From: Capsicum annuum
Lineage: Eukaryota; Streptophyta; Magnoliopsida; Solanales; Solanaceae
Assembly: GCF_002878395.1 (NCBI RefSeq)
Contig: NC_061115.1
Location: 53,939,352 to 54,003,351 of the forward strand
DNA: 64,000 nt
Direction of reading: 5' to 3'
Of this stretch, positions 42,201 through 46,428 are shown piece after piece; position 1 is the first letter of the stretch; each line of letters begins with the position of its first letter. The notes under the pieces were generated by a model, which was not told the origin of the DNA, ran no database searches, and saw only the letters and a program-made list of their open reading frames with translations. The translations under genes were made by a program, and so were the position numbers.

Positions 42201-44278
42201 AATTTGAATCACTTTAGAAATAAAAATTAATAATAATCAACTCTACATATTATTATTAATAGCTTTAAGGGTATTTCAGTCATTTTGACCAAAAAAAGTG
42301 CTTAACAACACTTGTTTACCAAATACATCAACTTTTTTTCAGTTTCAGTACTTATATCCAAACACGTAACTGCTTATTTTTAAAATAAGTTTCAGCACTT
42401 TCAAAAACACTTTTAAAGAACTTTTTAAAAGCCACTTTTTTCAGCCTATCCAAACAGTCTCTAAGAACAATTCTTTAAGGGATAAGATCAATTCATTAAC
42501 CATAAATCCTTGGTTCTTATTCGTAAACTAAAGAAGGTAATTAGTTGTATACTAATTATTGTCTCTAATTTCTTCGAAATTACGGGTCTATATCACCTTC
42601 GTTTCGTTTCTTAAACTGGTAACTTAGGGGTCTAGATTATCTTTTAATGTAAGTTCTTACATTGACTCTATTAGTATCATAATTCGCATTAATCCACCAA
42701 TTTTTTAATACTAAAATCAATTAGAGTTCTTGGCACTTGATTTCGAAATTTGGATATTTTATTCTTAATTTTTGCCCATCTTGTATTTATTGTCCTTAAT
42801 CTTCATATTTTCTGATTCTGCATTATTTCTTGTTTGTTCAAGTATCCCAGTTCTTATCAATAAACATTTTGACAGATCAGCTAGTGTAATTTTATTCTGG
42901 TTTCTTCTTTGGTACTTGATTAACACATGCACGTACTTGTATTGTTACACCTTCAGCATGTTATTGGACAGAATGCACTCTCAACGCCTATTTTCATTGC
43001 TTAGTCCAGACTCTAGACAAATTAAGAAGCCTGTATCATTGCAGCATATTTAATTCTCACTCCATGATGAGGTTTCAGGCAGCAAAAACTACGATTATCA
43101 TGTCTGAACTATAGAAAGTAGACCAAGACAACCAGCACCTTGCTTAAAGAAGACGAGGATGGGAGAGGGAGATAATTCTTAAATTTTACAGATGTTAGCG
43201 TGCTTTAAAATTTTGAGGTTATTGAACCTGCCAAGTTTGCTGCTCTGTTTGCATTTGTTTACTCCTTTGCCAAAGGATCTTCATAGAACCCTTACTTTGA
43301 GGAAGTGCCTCTGACTGCTCAAATAGACCCTCATCAGTAGCTATACTGCCATTACTGCTTGATCGTGAAAGTACATCCGTGCTCCTTGGCTTACGAGACA
43401 AATATTCTCCAAGAAAAACATCTACTCGTCTGGGTAAACCCGGAGGCAGGATCACCTGACAATTGTTTAGAGTTCGCAGTCTTATCAGTAATGAGATCAA
43501 GGACAGGAAAGAGAGGTAGAAGGGGAGAAGAGGGAATACAGGAACCAGGAATGAATTAAAACCAAAAAAGTCTGATCTAGTAGGAAGCAACAGGAATGTA
43601 AATCCAGACAGAGACAATCAAATAAGAGAAAAGAGAAGTGGAAACATTGATGTTGAGTCAGAATTTAAATTACTGAATGAGAATATCTAAGAGGTCAAGA
43701 ACACACCTCTCTCTGAGGACGCTTATAATCCAAATCAAACCTGTAGTTAGGTAACGGAAGCTTGCTGACAACAACTACTTTTGAATATAAGTTGCTGCAA
43801 AGGAAGGTGGCATTTTAAAAGTCCTGTACCAAAACAAATGCAGAAACAAGACACTTCCTGATCAAAGATACCTATATAAACCCATTTTGCTTGCTAAAGC
43901 TGATATTTGCTCATAATCACGCCTATCCTTTTTCTCCCTTGAGAGCACCTCTTGTTTATCATTGTTGTGTAACAAAGCAGTGAGCTTCCATTTCCATGCT
44001 TCAGCGTTATCAGATGTGGCAGCACCCTGGAATCCATTTAATGTTATAGGACAGTCAGATGGCTTATTTTTGTGATACATGAAGATGGAAACAATTAGCT
44101 GTAAATGCATGCACACCATAACATGGATAAGATTAGCTGAACATGAGAAGTTATTTTAAATAACAAAGCAAACATTCGCTAACACATATAAAACCTAATC
44201 ATCAGATCAAAATAGAAAGTCAAACCTCATCCACGTCAGGAATGCTCCAAATAGAAAAGATGCCAGTCAAGCCTAAAC
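8050..44278 (-). CDS. DExH-box RNA helicase with C-terminal dsRBD (whole gene, 19 exons, N-terminus missing)
   Basis: The predicted product is an ATP-dependent RNA helicase of superfamily 2, DEAH/RHA group, related to plant AT2G01130-type proteins and animal DHX36. Counting residues from the exon at 44026 as 1, visible parts are motif I GETGCGKT (about 195-202), motif II DEIH (296-299), motif III SAT (328-330), motif [10 protein letters not shown] (514-522), motif VI QRRGRAGR (561-568), then winged-helix, HA2 and OB-fold-like regions, and a dsRBD (about 978-1042). Exons were set by GT-AG junctions and family alignment. Lengths of the 18 exons from 44026 down to 8050 sum to 3192 nt, exactly 1064 codons, with no stop or frameshift. 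Introns of 11.1, 8.8, 7.7 and 3.2 kb are filled with transposons. The first exon(s), including any targeting peptide, were not found. The family assignment is firm; the exact orthologue is from memory. Confidence 0.92.
8662..10611 (-). CDS. helicase exons 11-17 of the 18-exon frame (motif VI to OB-fold region)
   Basis: Seven exons in gene order: 10611-10408, 10210-10141, 10054-9906, 9786-9481, 9197-9138, 9059-8907 and 8772-8662. The first begins [18 protein letters not shown], completing motif VI, and continues into the winged-helix segment ([19 protein letters not shown]). Later exons carry HA2 landmarks ([36 protein letters not shown]) and the C-terminal fold ([50 protein letters not shown]). 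All junctions are GT-AG and phases agree. Confidence 0.92.
9252..9288. repeat. (AT)n microsatellite
   Basis: An uninterrupted run of AT dinucleotides lies in the short helicase intron between the exons ending at 9198 and starting at 9480. Confidence 0.9.
11448..11592 (+). mobile_element. tRNA-derived SINE, 5' truncated
   Basis: The segment begins near a CGGGTTCAAGGC phrase resembling a Pol III B box. It continues with GGAAACAGCCTCTAGCAG, GTAAGGCTGCGTACAATAGA and GGGAGCTTTAGTGCACCAGG, then a T-rich end. This body is recognisable as a SINE family widespread in Solanaceae and other plants. It sits in the 3.2 kb helicase intron, antisense to the gene. Confidence 0.7.
12416..12621 (-). mobile_element. 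tRNA-derived SINE (TS/SolS type)
   Basis: Read on the minus strand, it starts with TGGCCTAGTGGTCAA (A box) and then has an AGGTTCATATCAG B-box-like phrase. The body shows the dinucleotide-poor run typical of nightshade SINEs and ends in an A-rich tail near 12416. It has the same orientation as the helicase. Confidence 0.72.
12966..13455. mobile_element. 490-bp MITE with 8-bp target duplication
   Basis: The left end is CTAAGTTGCTTGGACTC; the reverse complement of the right end is CTAAGTTACTCGGATTC, 14 of 17 identical. Flanks are GTAATATT (12958-12965) and GTGATATT (13456-13463), 7 of 8 identical, as expected for an aged 8-bp duplication (hAT-like). No coding capacity is seen. The element lies in the 3.2 kb helicase intron. 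Confidence 0.72.
13788..14855 (-). CDS. helicase exons 8-10 of the 18-exon frame (post-motif III to motif VI start)
   Basis: Exons are 14855-14688, 14613-14341 and 13982-13788. The first begins [12 protein letters not shown] and ends in the charged linker [15 protein letters not shown]. The second carries [32 protein letters not shown] (motif IV region) and [13 protein letters not shown]. The third carries [16 protein letters not shown], motif [10 protein letters not shown], and [17 protein letters not shown], ending SARQ. Its donor is GTACGA, and the next exon supplies RRGRAGR. Confidence 0.92.
15240..15340 (+). mobile_element. internally deleted RTE LINE fragment
   Basis: The translation [15 protein letters not shown] is followed at once by [12 protein letters not shown]. 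In complete RTE reverse transcriptases these two blocks are separated by about 45 residues, so the fragment carries an internal deletion. Confidence 0.65.
15806..16531 (+). repeat. 5' LTR of the non-autonomous element
   Basis: The repeat has TG...CA ends. A TATA-like CTATAAATAG lies at 16101-16110, about 295 bases into the LTR, a plausible start of the retroelement transcript. A TTAAGGACATTTTGG-like phrase and a short palindromic CTCTCTCTTGAGAG segment lie around it. Confidence 0.9.
16101..16110 (+). promoter_or_regulatory. TATA box of 5' LTR
   Basis: CTATAAATAG is present in the 5' LTR and unchanged at 19612-19621 in the 3' LTR. It is the best TATA match in the repeat. Confidence 0.6.
17025..17336 (+). 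CDS. small basic ORF in the leader of the non-autonomous LTR element
   Basis: An ORF of 103 codons is rich in Lys (runs such as KGRKS, KRKEPK, KKSKH, KKKAPK). It lies between the primer site and the main ORF. No family is recognised. It may only reflect the purine-rich composition of the leader, so translation is doubtful. Confidence 0.2.
   Translation: MILQIEERECVLLLVLKDTTLRHPKGKGNEKVSKVVFPKGRKSTYQDLQKRKEPKVFQKVFSQKGAKKSKHFLNLKKKAPKSCCYPPIAEIPPFPTWNLINTI
17753..17839 (+). other. candidate 87-bp leader intron before the orphan ORF
   Basis: AAAG|GTGAGTG at 17753 is a near-consensus plant donor. A pyrimidine-rich tract ending TTTGTTTAG at 17839 is a good acceptor, and the interval is T-rich as plant introns are. 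The ORF start codon lies six bases after the junction. Splicing is inferred only. Confidence 0.5.
17845..19191 (+). CDS. orphan ORF (448 aa) of the non-autonomous LTR element
   Basis: I do not recognise this protein. The ATG at 17845 is in a strong context (ACCATGG) and directly follows a possible splice acceptor; an upstream in-frame ATG at 17809 would fall inside that candidate intron. The N-terminal 40 residues look helical ([20 protein letters not shown]). The middle, about residues 75-330, is acidic and rich in Cys and Ser. Near residue 345 is a hydrophobic [10 protein letters not shown] stretch. The C-terminus has [20 protein letters not shown] and [12 protein letters not shown]. There is no zinc knuckle, protease or polymerase motif. 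It could be a diverged gag-like or captured protein. The frame is intact although the LTRs have diverged. Confidence 0.6.
   Translation: MVAHNFKATCNRIHADLEDMQQHIEIICQLLPKLFPQNPIVQTTCDKIFMKQVVAQSCDGLSHRGKDEHSHELQGKMADPYTFVHVNDNCVASSPLSVSYSLPICESIVSLPLADDVLVVSVDTLVDPIDDRIDSSCKIDLCPPSVETIVLNESTSSCEIYVDQLLCENCPPLEDVCDVINESQVCDDVENIDQRNRSEPESYSWDNLALEISLKLDINLLESDECVCSESAREINHALLRYNVLFKNDITTPNEPSGENDGIACLRSYSRYANPLWCDIIPPKDENLFLEDESTLKGTECVVLETTSPSTLCDFIVESTHGDDCETSSEYTHEGTLVEVDLSFTFLYFLFALDNMYAIVESMPFSLGGDHGKREYCLDPCLWSLFPFDPGAKYRIGDDGAPNLLLGLHDKQSIIFREFYSQILCAFFINYVIFSSEDPWLYSKYVQP
19317..20051 (+). repeat. 3' LTR of the non-autonomous element
   Basis: It is about 97 percent identical to the 5' LTR by eye, with a small duplication of TTTTGGCATG near the end explaining the nine extra bases. 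The TATA box is conserved at 19612-19621. Confidence 0.9.
20310..20365 (-). mobile_element. short SINE 3' fragment
   Basis: AACCGTGGTGCCGAGGCCAA and CTCGACTAATTCCACTAGGT match, in reverse, the 3' end of the nightshade SINE family also seen at 44764-44895. Only about 55 bp remain. Confidence 0.5.
20384..20450. repeat. tandem duplication of about 33 bp
   Basis: The phrase AAGTAAGGACTATATAGGAG followed by CACCTGAAGCTGTC occurs twice in a row, a recent-looking local duplication. Confidence 0.8.
20904..20935. other. perfect 11-bp hairpin near candidate Helitron 5' end
   Basis: CCTCATGGTCA (20904-20914) and TGACCATGAGG (20925-20935) are perfect inverted repeats with a 10-base loop, about 40 bases inside the proposed 5' end. 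Confidence 0.8.
21784..22178 (-). mobile_element. RTE LINE 3' end fragment
   Basis: From an AACAACAACA tail (reverse of (TTG)n) the minus strand reads back through the conserved RTE 3' UTR to the codons for the LTEDMTL-like C-terminus near 22130 and ends near GGAGGGAGGTGATTAG. It is 5' truncated and diverged. Confidence 0.7.
22555..23365 (+). pseudogene. RTE reverse transcriptase C-terminal part, copy 1
   Basis: An open frame of about 270 codons begins just before the YxDD box ([15 protein letters not shown]). It continues through the thumb and the conserved C-terminal segment ([55 protein letters not shown]) to RAED-stop. The first ATG of the open frame derives from the target site, not from the element. 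The palm N-terminus and endonuclease are missing, so the product cannot be functional alone. Confidence 0.88.
22555..23675 (+). mobile_element. RTE-type LINE, 5' truncated, copy 1, 13-bp TSD
   Basis: The insertion is flanked by AGAAATAAATGAA at 22542-22554 and 23676-23688, a perfect 13-bp target duplication. It starts inside the reverse transcriptase and runs to a (TTG)n tail at 23660-23675, so it shows the classical 5' truncation of target-primed reverse transcription. The 3' UTR contains the GGTCTATCGGAAACAGCC and GTGGGAATACACTGGG phrases that recur in every RTE tail of this window. Confidence 0.92.
24237..25339 (+). mobile_element. RTE-type LINE, 5' truncated, copy 2
   Basis: This copy is nearly identical to copy 1, starting about 50 bases further in and ending in (TTG)n at about 25311-25339. 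Its frame, 24240-25013, reads [17 protein letters not shown]; the second box residue is Asn rather than Asp (FAND), which would kill polymerase activity. No clear target duplication was found. It lies 250 bases outside the Helitron 3' end, in the 11 kb helicase intron. Confidence 0.85.
24240..25013 (+). pseudogene. RTE reverse transcriptase C-terminal part, copy 2
   Basis: The open frame of 257 codons has the same segments as copy 1 ([66 protein letters not shown]). The catalytic FADD is FAND. It is 5' truncated. Confidence 0.85.
25728..25838 (-). mobile_element. short RTE tail / Au-like SINE 3' end
   Basis: ACAACAACA followed by the reverse of the conserved GTGGGATT...CCTACCTCAGAGGTAG phrase. 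About 110 bp remain. Such tails are shared by RTE LINEs and their SINE partners, so the parent cannot be told. Confidence 0.6.
25989..26637 (-). CDS. helicase exons 5-7 of the 18-exon frame (motifs I, Ia, II, III)
   Basis: Exons are 26637-26449, 26353-26194 and 26119-25989. The first opens [19 protein letters not shown] (Walker A) and has [18 protein letters not shown] (motif Ia). The second has [14 protein letters not shown] and [13 protein letters not shown] (motif II). The third has [19 protein letters not shown] then [10 protein letters not shown] (motif III), ending HIP. All key ATPase residues are present. The exons are flanked by an 11.1 kb intron downstream and an 8.8 kb intron upstream. 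Confidence 0.95.
26938..27722. mobile_element. hAT-like non-autonomous element, copy A
   Basis: Both ends are rich in GGCGAC/GTCGCC phrases (ends near CGCCGTGGCGCTGCGAC and CTTCCAAAACACTGG). The interior resembles 44333-45303, with the same AATTAGGGCTTTTGGG, TTTAGGGCTTATTTTCC and ATTACTTGTTTTATGGATAT-like blocks. The right end reverse complement is CCAGTGTTTTGGAAGGCG. The left end is degraded, so the boundaries are approximate. Confidence 0.55.
27723..28332. other. promoter-like, CT-rich stretch without a supported gene
   Basis: A TATA-like CCTATAAATAGG lies at 27823-27834, preceded by a palindrome CAAGATGATCTCTTGAC in reverse (near 27801-27818) and followed by CT-rich sequence and a (GC)n(CT)n tract at 28078-28100. 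This looks like the U3-R part of an LTR or a dead promoter, but no partner repeat was found. Confidence 0.35.
28333..28480 (-). mobile_element. short RTE tail / Au-like SINE 3' end
   Basis: ACAACAACAATCCCAGTGTA then TTCCCACAAAGTG and GGTTGTTTCCGATAGACCCC are the reverse of the conserved RTE 3' end. Confidence 0.65.
28481..29009. other. intronic sequence, nothing recognised
   Basis: No exon, repeat end or coding signal was found in this part of the 8.8 kb helicase intron. Confidence 0.4.
29700..33041 (+). pseudogene. copia gag-pol remnant
   Basis: Visible in order: a CCHC zinc knuckle [15 protein letters not shown] (about 29768-29820); a pre-integrase [14 protein letters not shown] with [12 protein letters not shown] (30165-30300); integrase [15 protein letters not shown] (about 30500) and [16 protein letters not shown] (30690-30735); the RT start [15 protein letters not shown] and the conserved [20 protein letters not shown] (31545-31715); the polymerase box YVDDIVITG (about 32098-32125); and RNase H through ADIFTKSL (32955-32980) to a stop at 33041. 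Many stops and frameshifts separate these, so it is not functional. Confidence 0.85.
33049..33184 (+). repeat. copia 3' LTR (136 bp)
   Basis: It starts TGTTAGAATATGAGTAG and ends TTCTCACA. TATA-like CTATAAATA lies at 33116-33124. It is the same family as the LTRs at 40682-40852 and 41796-41967 but shorter and diverged. Confidence 0.8.
34697..34896 (-). mobile_element. SINE with clear A and B boxes
   Basis: On the minus strand it begins at 34896 with ATGGCCTTGGCTCAGCGGTA (A box TGGCTCAGCGG), then GGGGGTTCGAAACGCC (B box GGTTCGAAACG). The body is GC-rich and ends near the T-rich tract at about 34697. It is a good internal Pol III promoter arrangement, located next to the LINE 3' end. Confidence 0.78.
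35456..35551 (-). CDS. isolated helicase exon 4 of the 18-exon frame (96 bp)
   Basis: Between acceptor TTACAG and donor GTATGTC the minus strand encodes exactly 32 residues, beginning [20 protein letters not shown]. This aligns with the conserved segment just before motif I in this helicase family. It is phase 0 at both ends and joins the upstream exon at 43228 and the downstream exon at 26637 without a shift. It lies alone between introns of 8.8 and 7.7 kb. Confidence 0.9.
35797..37352 (-). mobile_element. RTE LINE fragment, minus strand
   Basis: The 3' end at about 35797 shows the reverse of the conserved tail. Reading up, pieces of RT appear: [20 protein letters not shown] near 36360, [20 protein letters not shown] near 36870, [40 protein letters not shown] and [20 protein letters not shown] near 37280. 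Several frameshifts are present. The 5' end and endonuclease are missing. Confidence 0.82.
37353..39092. other. intronic sequence, nothing recognised
   Basis: No family hit, splice-supported exon or repeat end was seen in this 1.7 kb. Short ORFs at 37633-37815 and 38626-39010 have no distinctive content. Confidence 0.4.
39109..39195 (-). mobile_element. 87-bp RTE-tail insertion with 16-bp TSD
   Basis: Only the conserved LINE 3' end is present (reverse of GTGGGAATACACTGGGTTTA with a short tail). It is flanked by AGAATTTTATTTATTA at 39093-39108 and 39196-39211, identical over 16 bases. It is therefore a complete, extremely truncated insertion. Confidence 0.88.
39436..40066 (+). mobile_element. 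RTE LINE fragment nested in the MITE
   Basis: It reads [39 protein letters not shown] and [20 protein letters not shown] to a stop at 39709, then the conserved 3' UTR to (TTG)n at 40048-40066. Only the last 90 codons of the LINE ORF are present. Confidence 0.82.
40682..41967 (-). mobile_element. deletion derivative of a copia element (1286 bp) with TSD
   Basis: LTRs at 41796-41967 (5') and 40682-40852 (3') are about 171 bp and closely similar. Flanks are AGTAA on both sides (40677-40681 and 41968-41972). The primer site TGGTATCAAAAC (reverse of 41784-41795) abuts the 5' LTR, and a GAGGGGGAG polypurine tract abuts the 3' LTR. Of the coding region only the last part of RNase H remains (reverse of 40853-40960 gives ADIFTKSL). 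Gag, integrase and RT are gone. Confidence 0.92.
41216..41680. repeat. two short tandem arrays in the deleted copia element
   Basis: About four units of some 62 bp built on GTAGGGTCGGAATGATGGCA lie at 41216-41405. Then come five to six units of about 55 bp built on GAGTCACYAGAAAGATGCA and GGAGCTAYG up to 41680. The units have diverged. Confidence 0.7.
42056..42170. repeat. AT/GT microsatellite
   Basis: Alternating (TA)n and GTGTGTA blocks, about 115 bp, lie in the right part of the MITE. Confidence 0.85.
43228..44278 (-). CDS. helicase exons 1-3 of the 18-exon frame plus one tentative upstream exon
   Basis: Exons are 44026-43872, 43794-43707 and 43455-43228. They encode [62 protein letters not shown] and a variable acidic/Ser-rich stretch ([19 protein letters not shown]), all typical of the region N-terminal to the helicase core. 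A further exon at 44278-44226 ([16 protein letters not shown]) has plausible AG and GT borders and a compatible phase, but it is short and weakly conserved. A preceding intron must exist, so the start codon lies further up, possibly beyond the Ogre-like element. Confidence 0.85.
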
Positions 44279-44332
44279 CTATGGGTTAAGGTTGATTCCT
44301 TTGGATTAATGGTCAAGTTCAAGCAGTTTTAT

Positions 44333-45303
44333 CAATGGCGAGTGCCATGTCGCCAATGGCAAATGGCAAGGCGAGGTAGTGTCGCCACCTGCCTTCGTGG
44401 TGATGCGACCTGCGAAAGGCAACACCAAGGCGAGGATAGCGACATGGCGTGGCGAGGCAAGGCGCTAAAGGCGACGCCTTTCTCATTTTTAAAAAAAAAA
44501 ATTAGGGATAAAAGTAATTTTAGGGCTTTTTTCCATTTTGCTTCAACTGACTCAAAGCTTGGTGACTGCGACCAAGCCCTAAGGCAACTGCGAGTCTGCG
44601 ACGACTGTGACTGTGAGAGATTCCGGCGACCGTCTGTGCCAACTCCGGCGGCAGCAACTGGTAAGGGTTGTTTCTTTTATTTTTTTCTACTTTCTTCTTA
44701 TTTTCTCGACTGGTCAGTACATAGTCTACTGATTTCTTCTTGATTTTTTTATTTTAACAAAGAGTAACCCTGTAACTGGTGGACACAGTTACCTGGTACG
44801 TACCTGTTGCTAGTGGGAGGTGGCAGGTATCCCATGGATTTAGTCGAGGTGCGCGCAAGCTGACCCGGACACCACGGTTATCGAAAAAAAAAAAAGCGTA
44901 ACACTATAACAGTAAATAGTCTATACTCCATATGTAAAAAGTCTTACTTTTTTTATGACTCATCTAATATACTAATTAATATCGTAATTGTTCGATGACT
45001 TGACCATTATTCAATGGCGTCTCAATCTACTAGTGGCAAACAAAGGGACATTGGATGGAATTATGGTATGCAACGACCATCAAAAGATGCGGTGATAGTA
45101 ATTTTTATCGACGTACTATCAATGGAGGTATTTTTGACTTGAAATATTTCCTAATATATTTCTGCTATGAAGATTTTGATCATTTATATATGCAATTAAT
45201 TATTTTAATTTTTTGGTATTAATTGTCGCCGCACTTTCAAAAGGCGATCGCCTCGCCGCGTGGTGAGGCAGAGCCCTGTCACCTTTCGCCGTCCAAAACA
45301 TTG
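44333..45303. mobile_element. hAT-like non-autonomous element, copy B, with BED-domain remnant
   Basis: The left end CAATGGCGAGTG and right end (reverse) CAATGTTTTGGACGGCG are weak terminal repeats. Flanks AGTTTTAT (44325-44332) and AGTTCTAG (45304-45311) agree at 6 of 8. Around 45015 a stretch reads MASQSTSGKQRDIGWNYGMQ, like the start of a BED zinc-finger hAT transposase (usual form ...RDxxWxYG). A SINE fragment is inserted at 44764-44895. It is homologous to copy A at 26938-27722. Confidence 0.6.
44764..44895 (+). mobile_element. SINE 3' part nested in hAT-like copy B
   Basis: GTGGACACAGTTACCTGGTA, GGGAGGTGGCAGGTATCCCA, AGTCGAGGTGCGCGCAAGCT and GGACACCACGGTTATC are followed by an A tail. 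This is the 3' two thirds of the nightshade TS/SolS-type SINE. GTAAC repeats at both edges may be its target duplication. Confidence 0.72.
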
Positions 45304-45555
45304 AGTTCTAGTTTCCACCATGTGTGTGTGCCTATCATCCAAGTGTAAGTTGATTCATTCACAATATGTCCAAATCAGTAATTCCATCATTCCAGCAGCA
45401 GAGAAATGCTGACAACATAGATGTGTAGTTAAGTTGACACATGATATATTAGAGCCACAAGAACAGTTTATTCACTGCAACTTAACGGAGAGGTACTAAT
45501 GCCATATTTATGCTTAAGCAAGTTGTAGCGTTTTTCAATTAACTTTTTTATACAA

Positions 45556-45775
45556 CTGTGGCGTCCGGACTATCTTGTTTGCACCTCGACTAACTCCACG
45601 GATATCTGGTGCACATCGGCACAGGTAATTGGTAATTGATAACTTTATCTAACAAGGACAGGACAGATCGAAAGAAATCACCTTCTGTTTTTGCTTCTGG
45701 TGGGACTCGAACCTTCTCAGAGTTCTCAATCCACTTCCTTGACCACTAGGTCACACCCTTGGGTGTAAGTGTAAC
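45556..45775 (-). mobile_element. full-length-like TS/SolS-type SINE
   Basis: On the minus strand it starts GTGTGACCTAGTGGTCAAGG (A box) with AGGTTCGAGTCCCACC (B box) 35 bases later. It goes on through AGAAGCAAAAACAGAAGGTG to the 3' part with CACCGATGTGCACCAGATAT and GAGTTAGTCGAGGTGCA. Flanks contain GTAACATTTTTCA-like and GTAGCGTTTTTCA-like sequences (45527 and 45771), a probable target duplication. Confidence 0.8.
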
Positions 45776-46428
45776 ATTTTTCAGTTAATTGCTTTTAACT
45801 ACATATATCTGAACAAGAATATGACTGCAGCAAAATCCAGCATTAGTCGTTTAAAACAATCCATTAACTCCAGAAAAAACACTAGTGCAACCACTGATCA
45901 GCATATTACTTGATAATTAGGCAGGTTTCAGGACAAGTAACTTAAGAGCATATCATGAAGACTAACACCAATTAGCATTTAATCCATATTCAGTAACACC
46001 AGATAGGATGAAGATATGATATCTAACTCAACATGAAGAATGCCACTAAATTTCCCTGTATATGATAAAGAGTTACAGTACAATCTATTTTTCCTAGAAA
46101 AGGTGATGCAATATAATCCTATTGTGTGGTGCACCAAGTCAACAAACTAAAATATCTCATCCTATCATATACTACCTGATCAAATATGGCATTAATAAAT
46201 AAATAAAAACAGCTAAATGTGGAGAAGCACCAACCGTTGAAGAAAGATGTTGAGGAGGAGAAAGAGAGATGAAATCTTATAAAAGAAATTAGAAGATTTA
46301 CAAGGTCCAAGAAGAAAAAGATGAACAGCCACACTGGTGCAAAAAAGGTCATAGATCCAACCAAAAAAATTTAAAAAAATAAAATAAAAATAATAAAAAA
46401 AAATAATATATATATATATATATATATA
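45776..46428. other. AT-rich sequence ending in an (AT)n tract
   Basis: No exon of the helicase was found here, although the strand and position would allow one. The (AT)n run at about 46407-46428 was the insertion target of the Ogre-like element. Confidence 0.4.

Larger units (their letters stand above)
39379..42461. mobile_element. PIF/Harbinger-like MITE expanded by nested insertions
   Basis: The left end is GAGGGTGTTTGGATAAG; the reverse complement of the right end is GAGACTGTTTGGATAGG. Both are flanked by TAA (39376-39378 and 42462-42464), the three-base target typical of this superfamily. Subterminal blocks such as AAAAGCCAAAAGCTAGAAGT are common in these MITEs. Removing the LINE and copia insertions leaves roughly 1.2 kb without coding capacity. 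Confidence 0.65.

Noticed and set aside
44213..44226. Using the open frame beyond 44278 to extend the helicase N-terminus
   Set aside because: An in-frame TAA lies a few codons upstream of the acceptor and the hAT-like element begins at 44333.
34697..45775. tRNA genes suggested by A and B boxes
   Set aside because: The boxes lie in SINEs; no cloverleaf with acceptor stem could be drawn.
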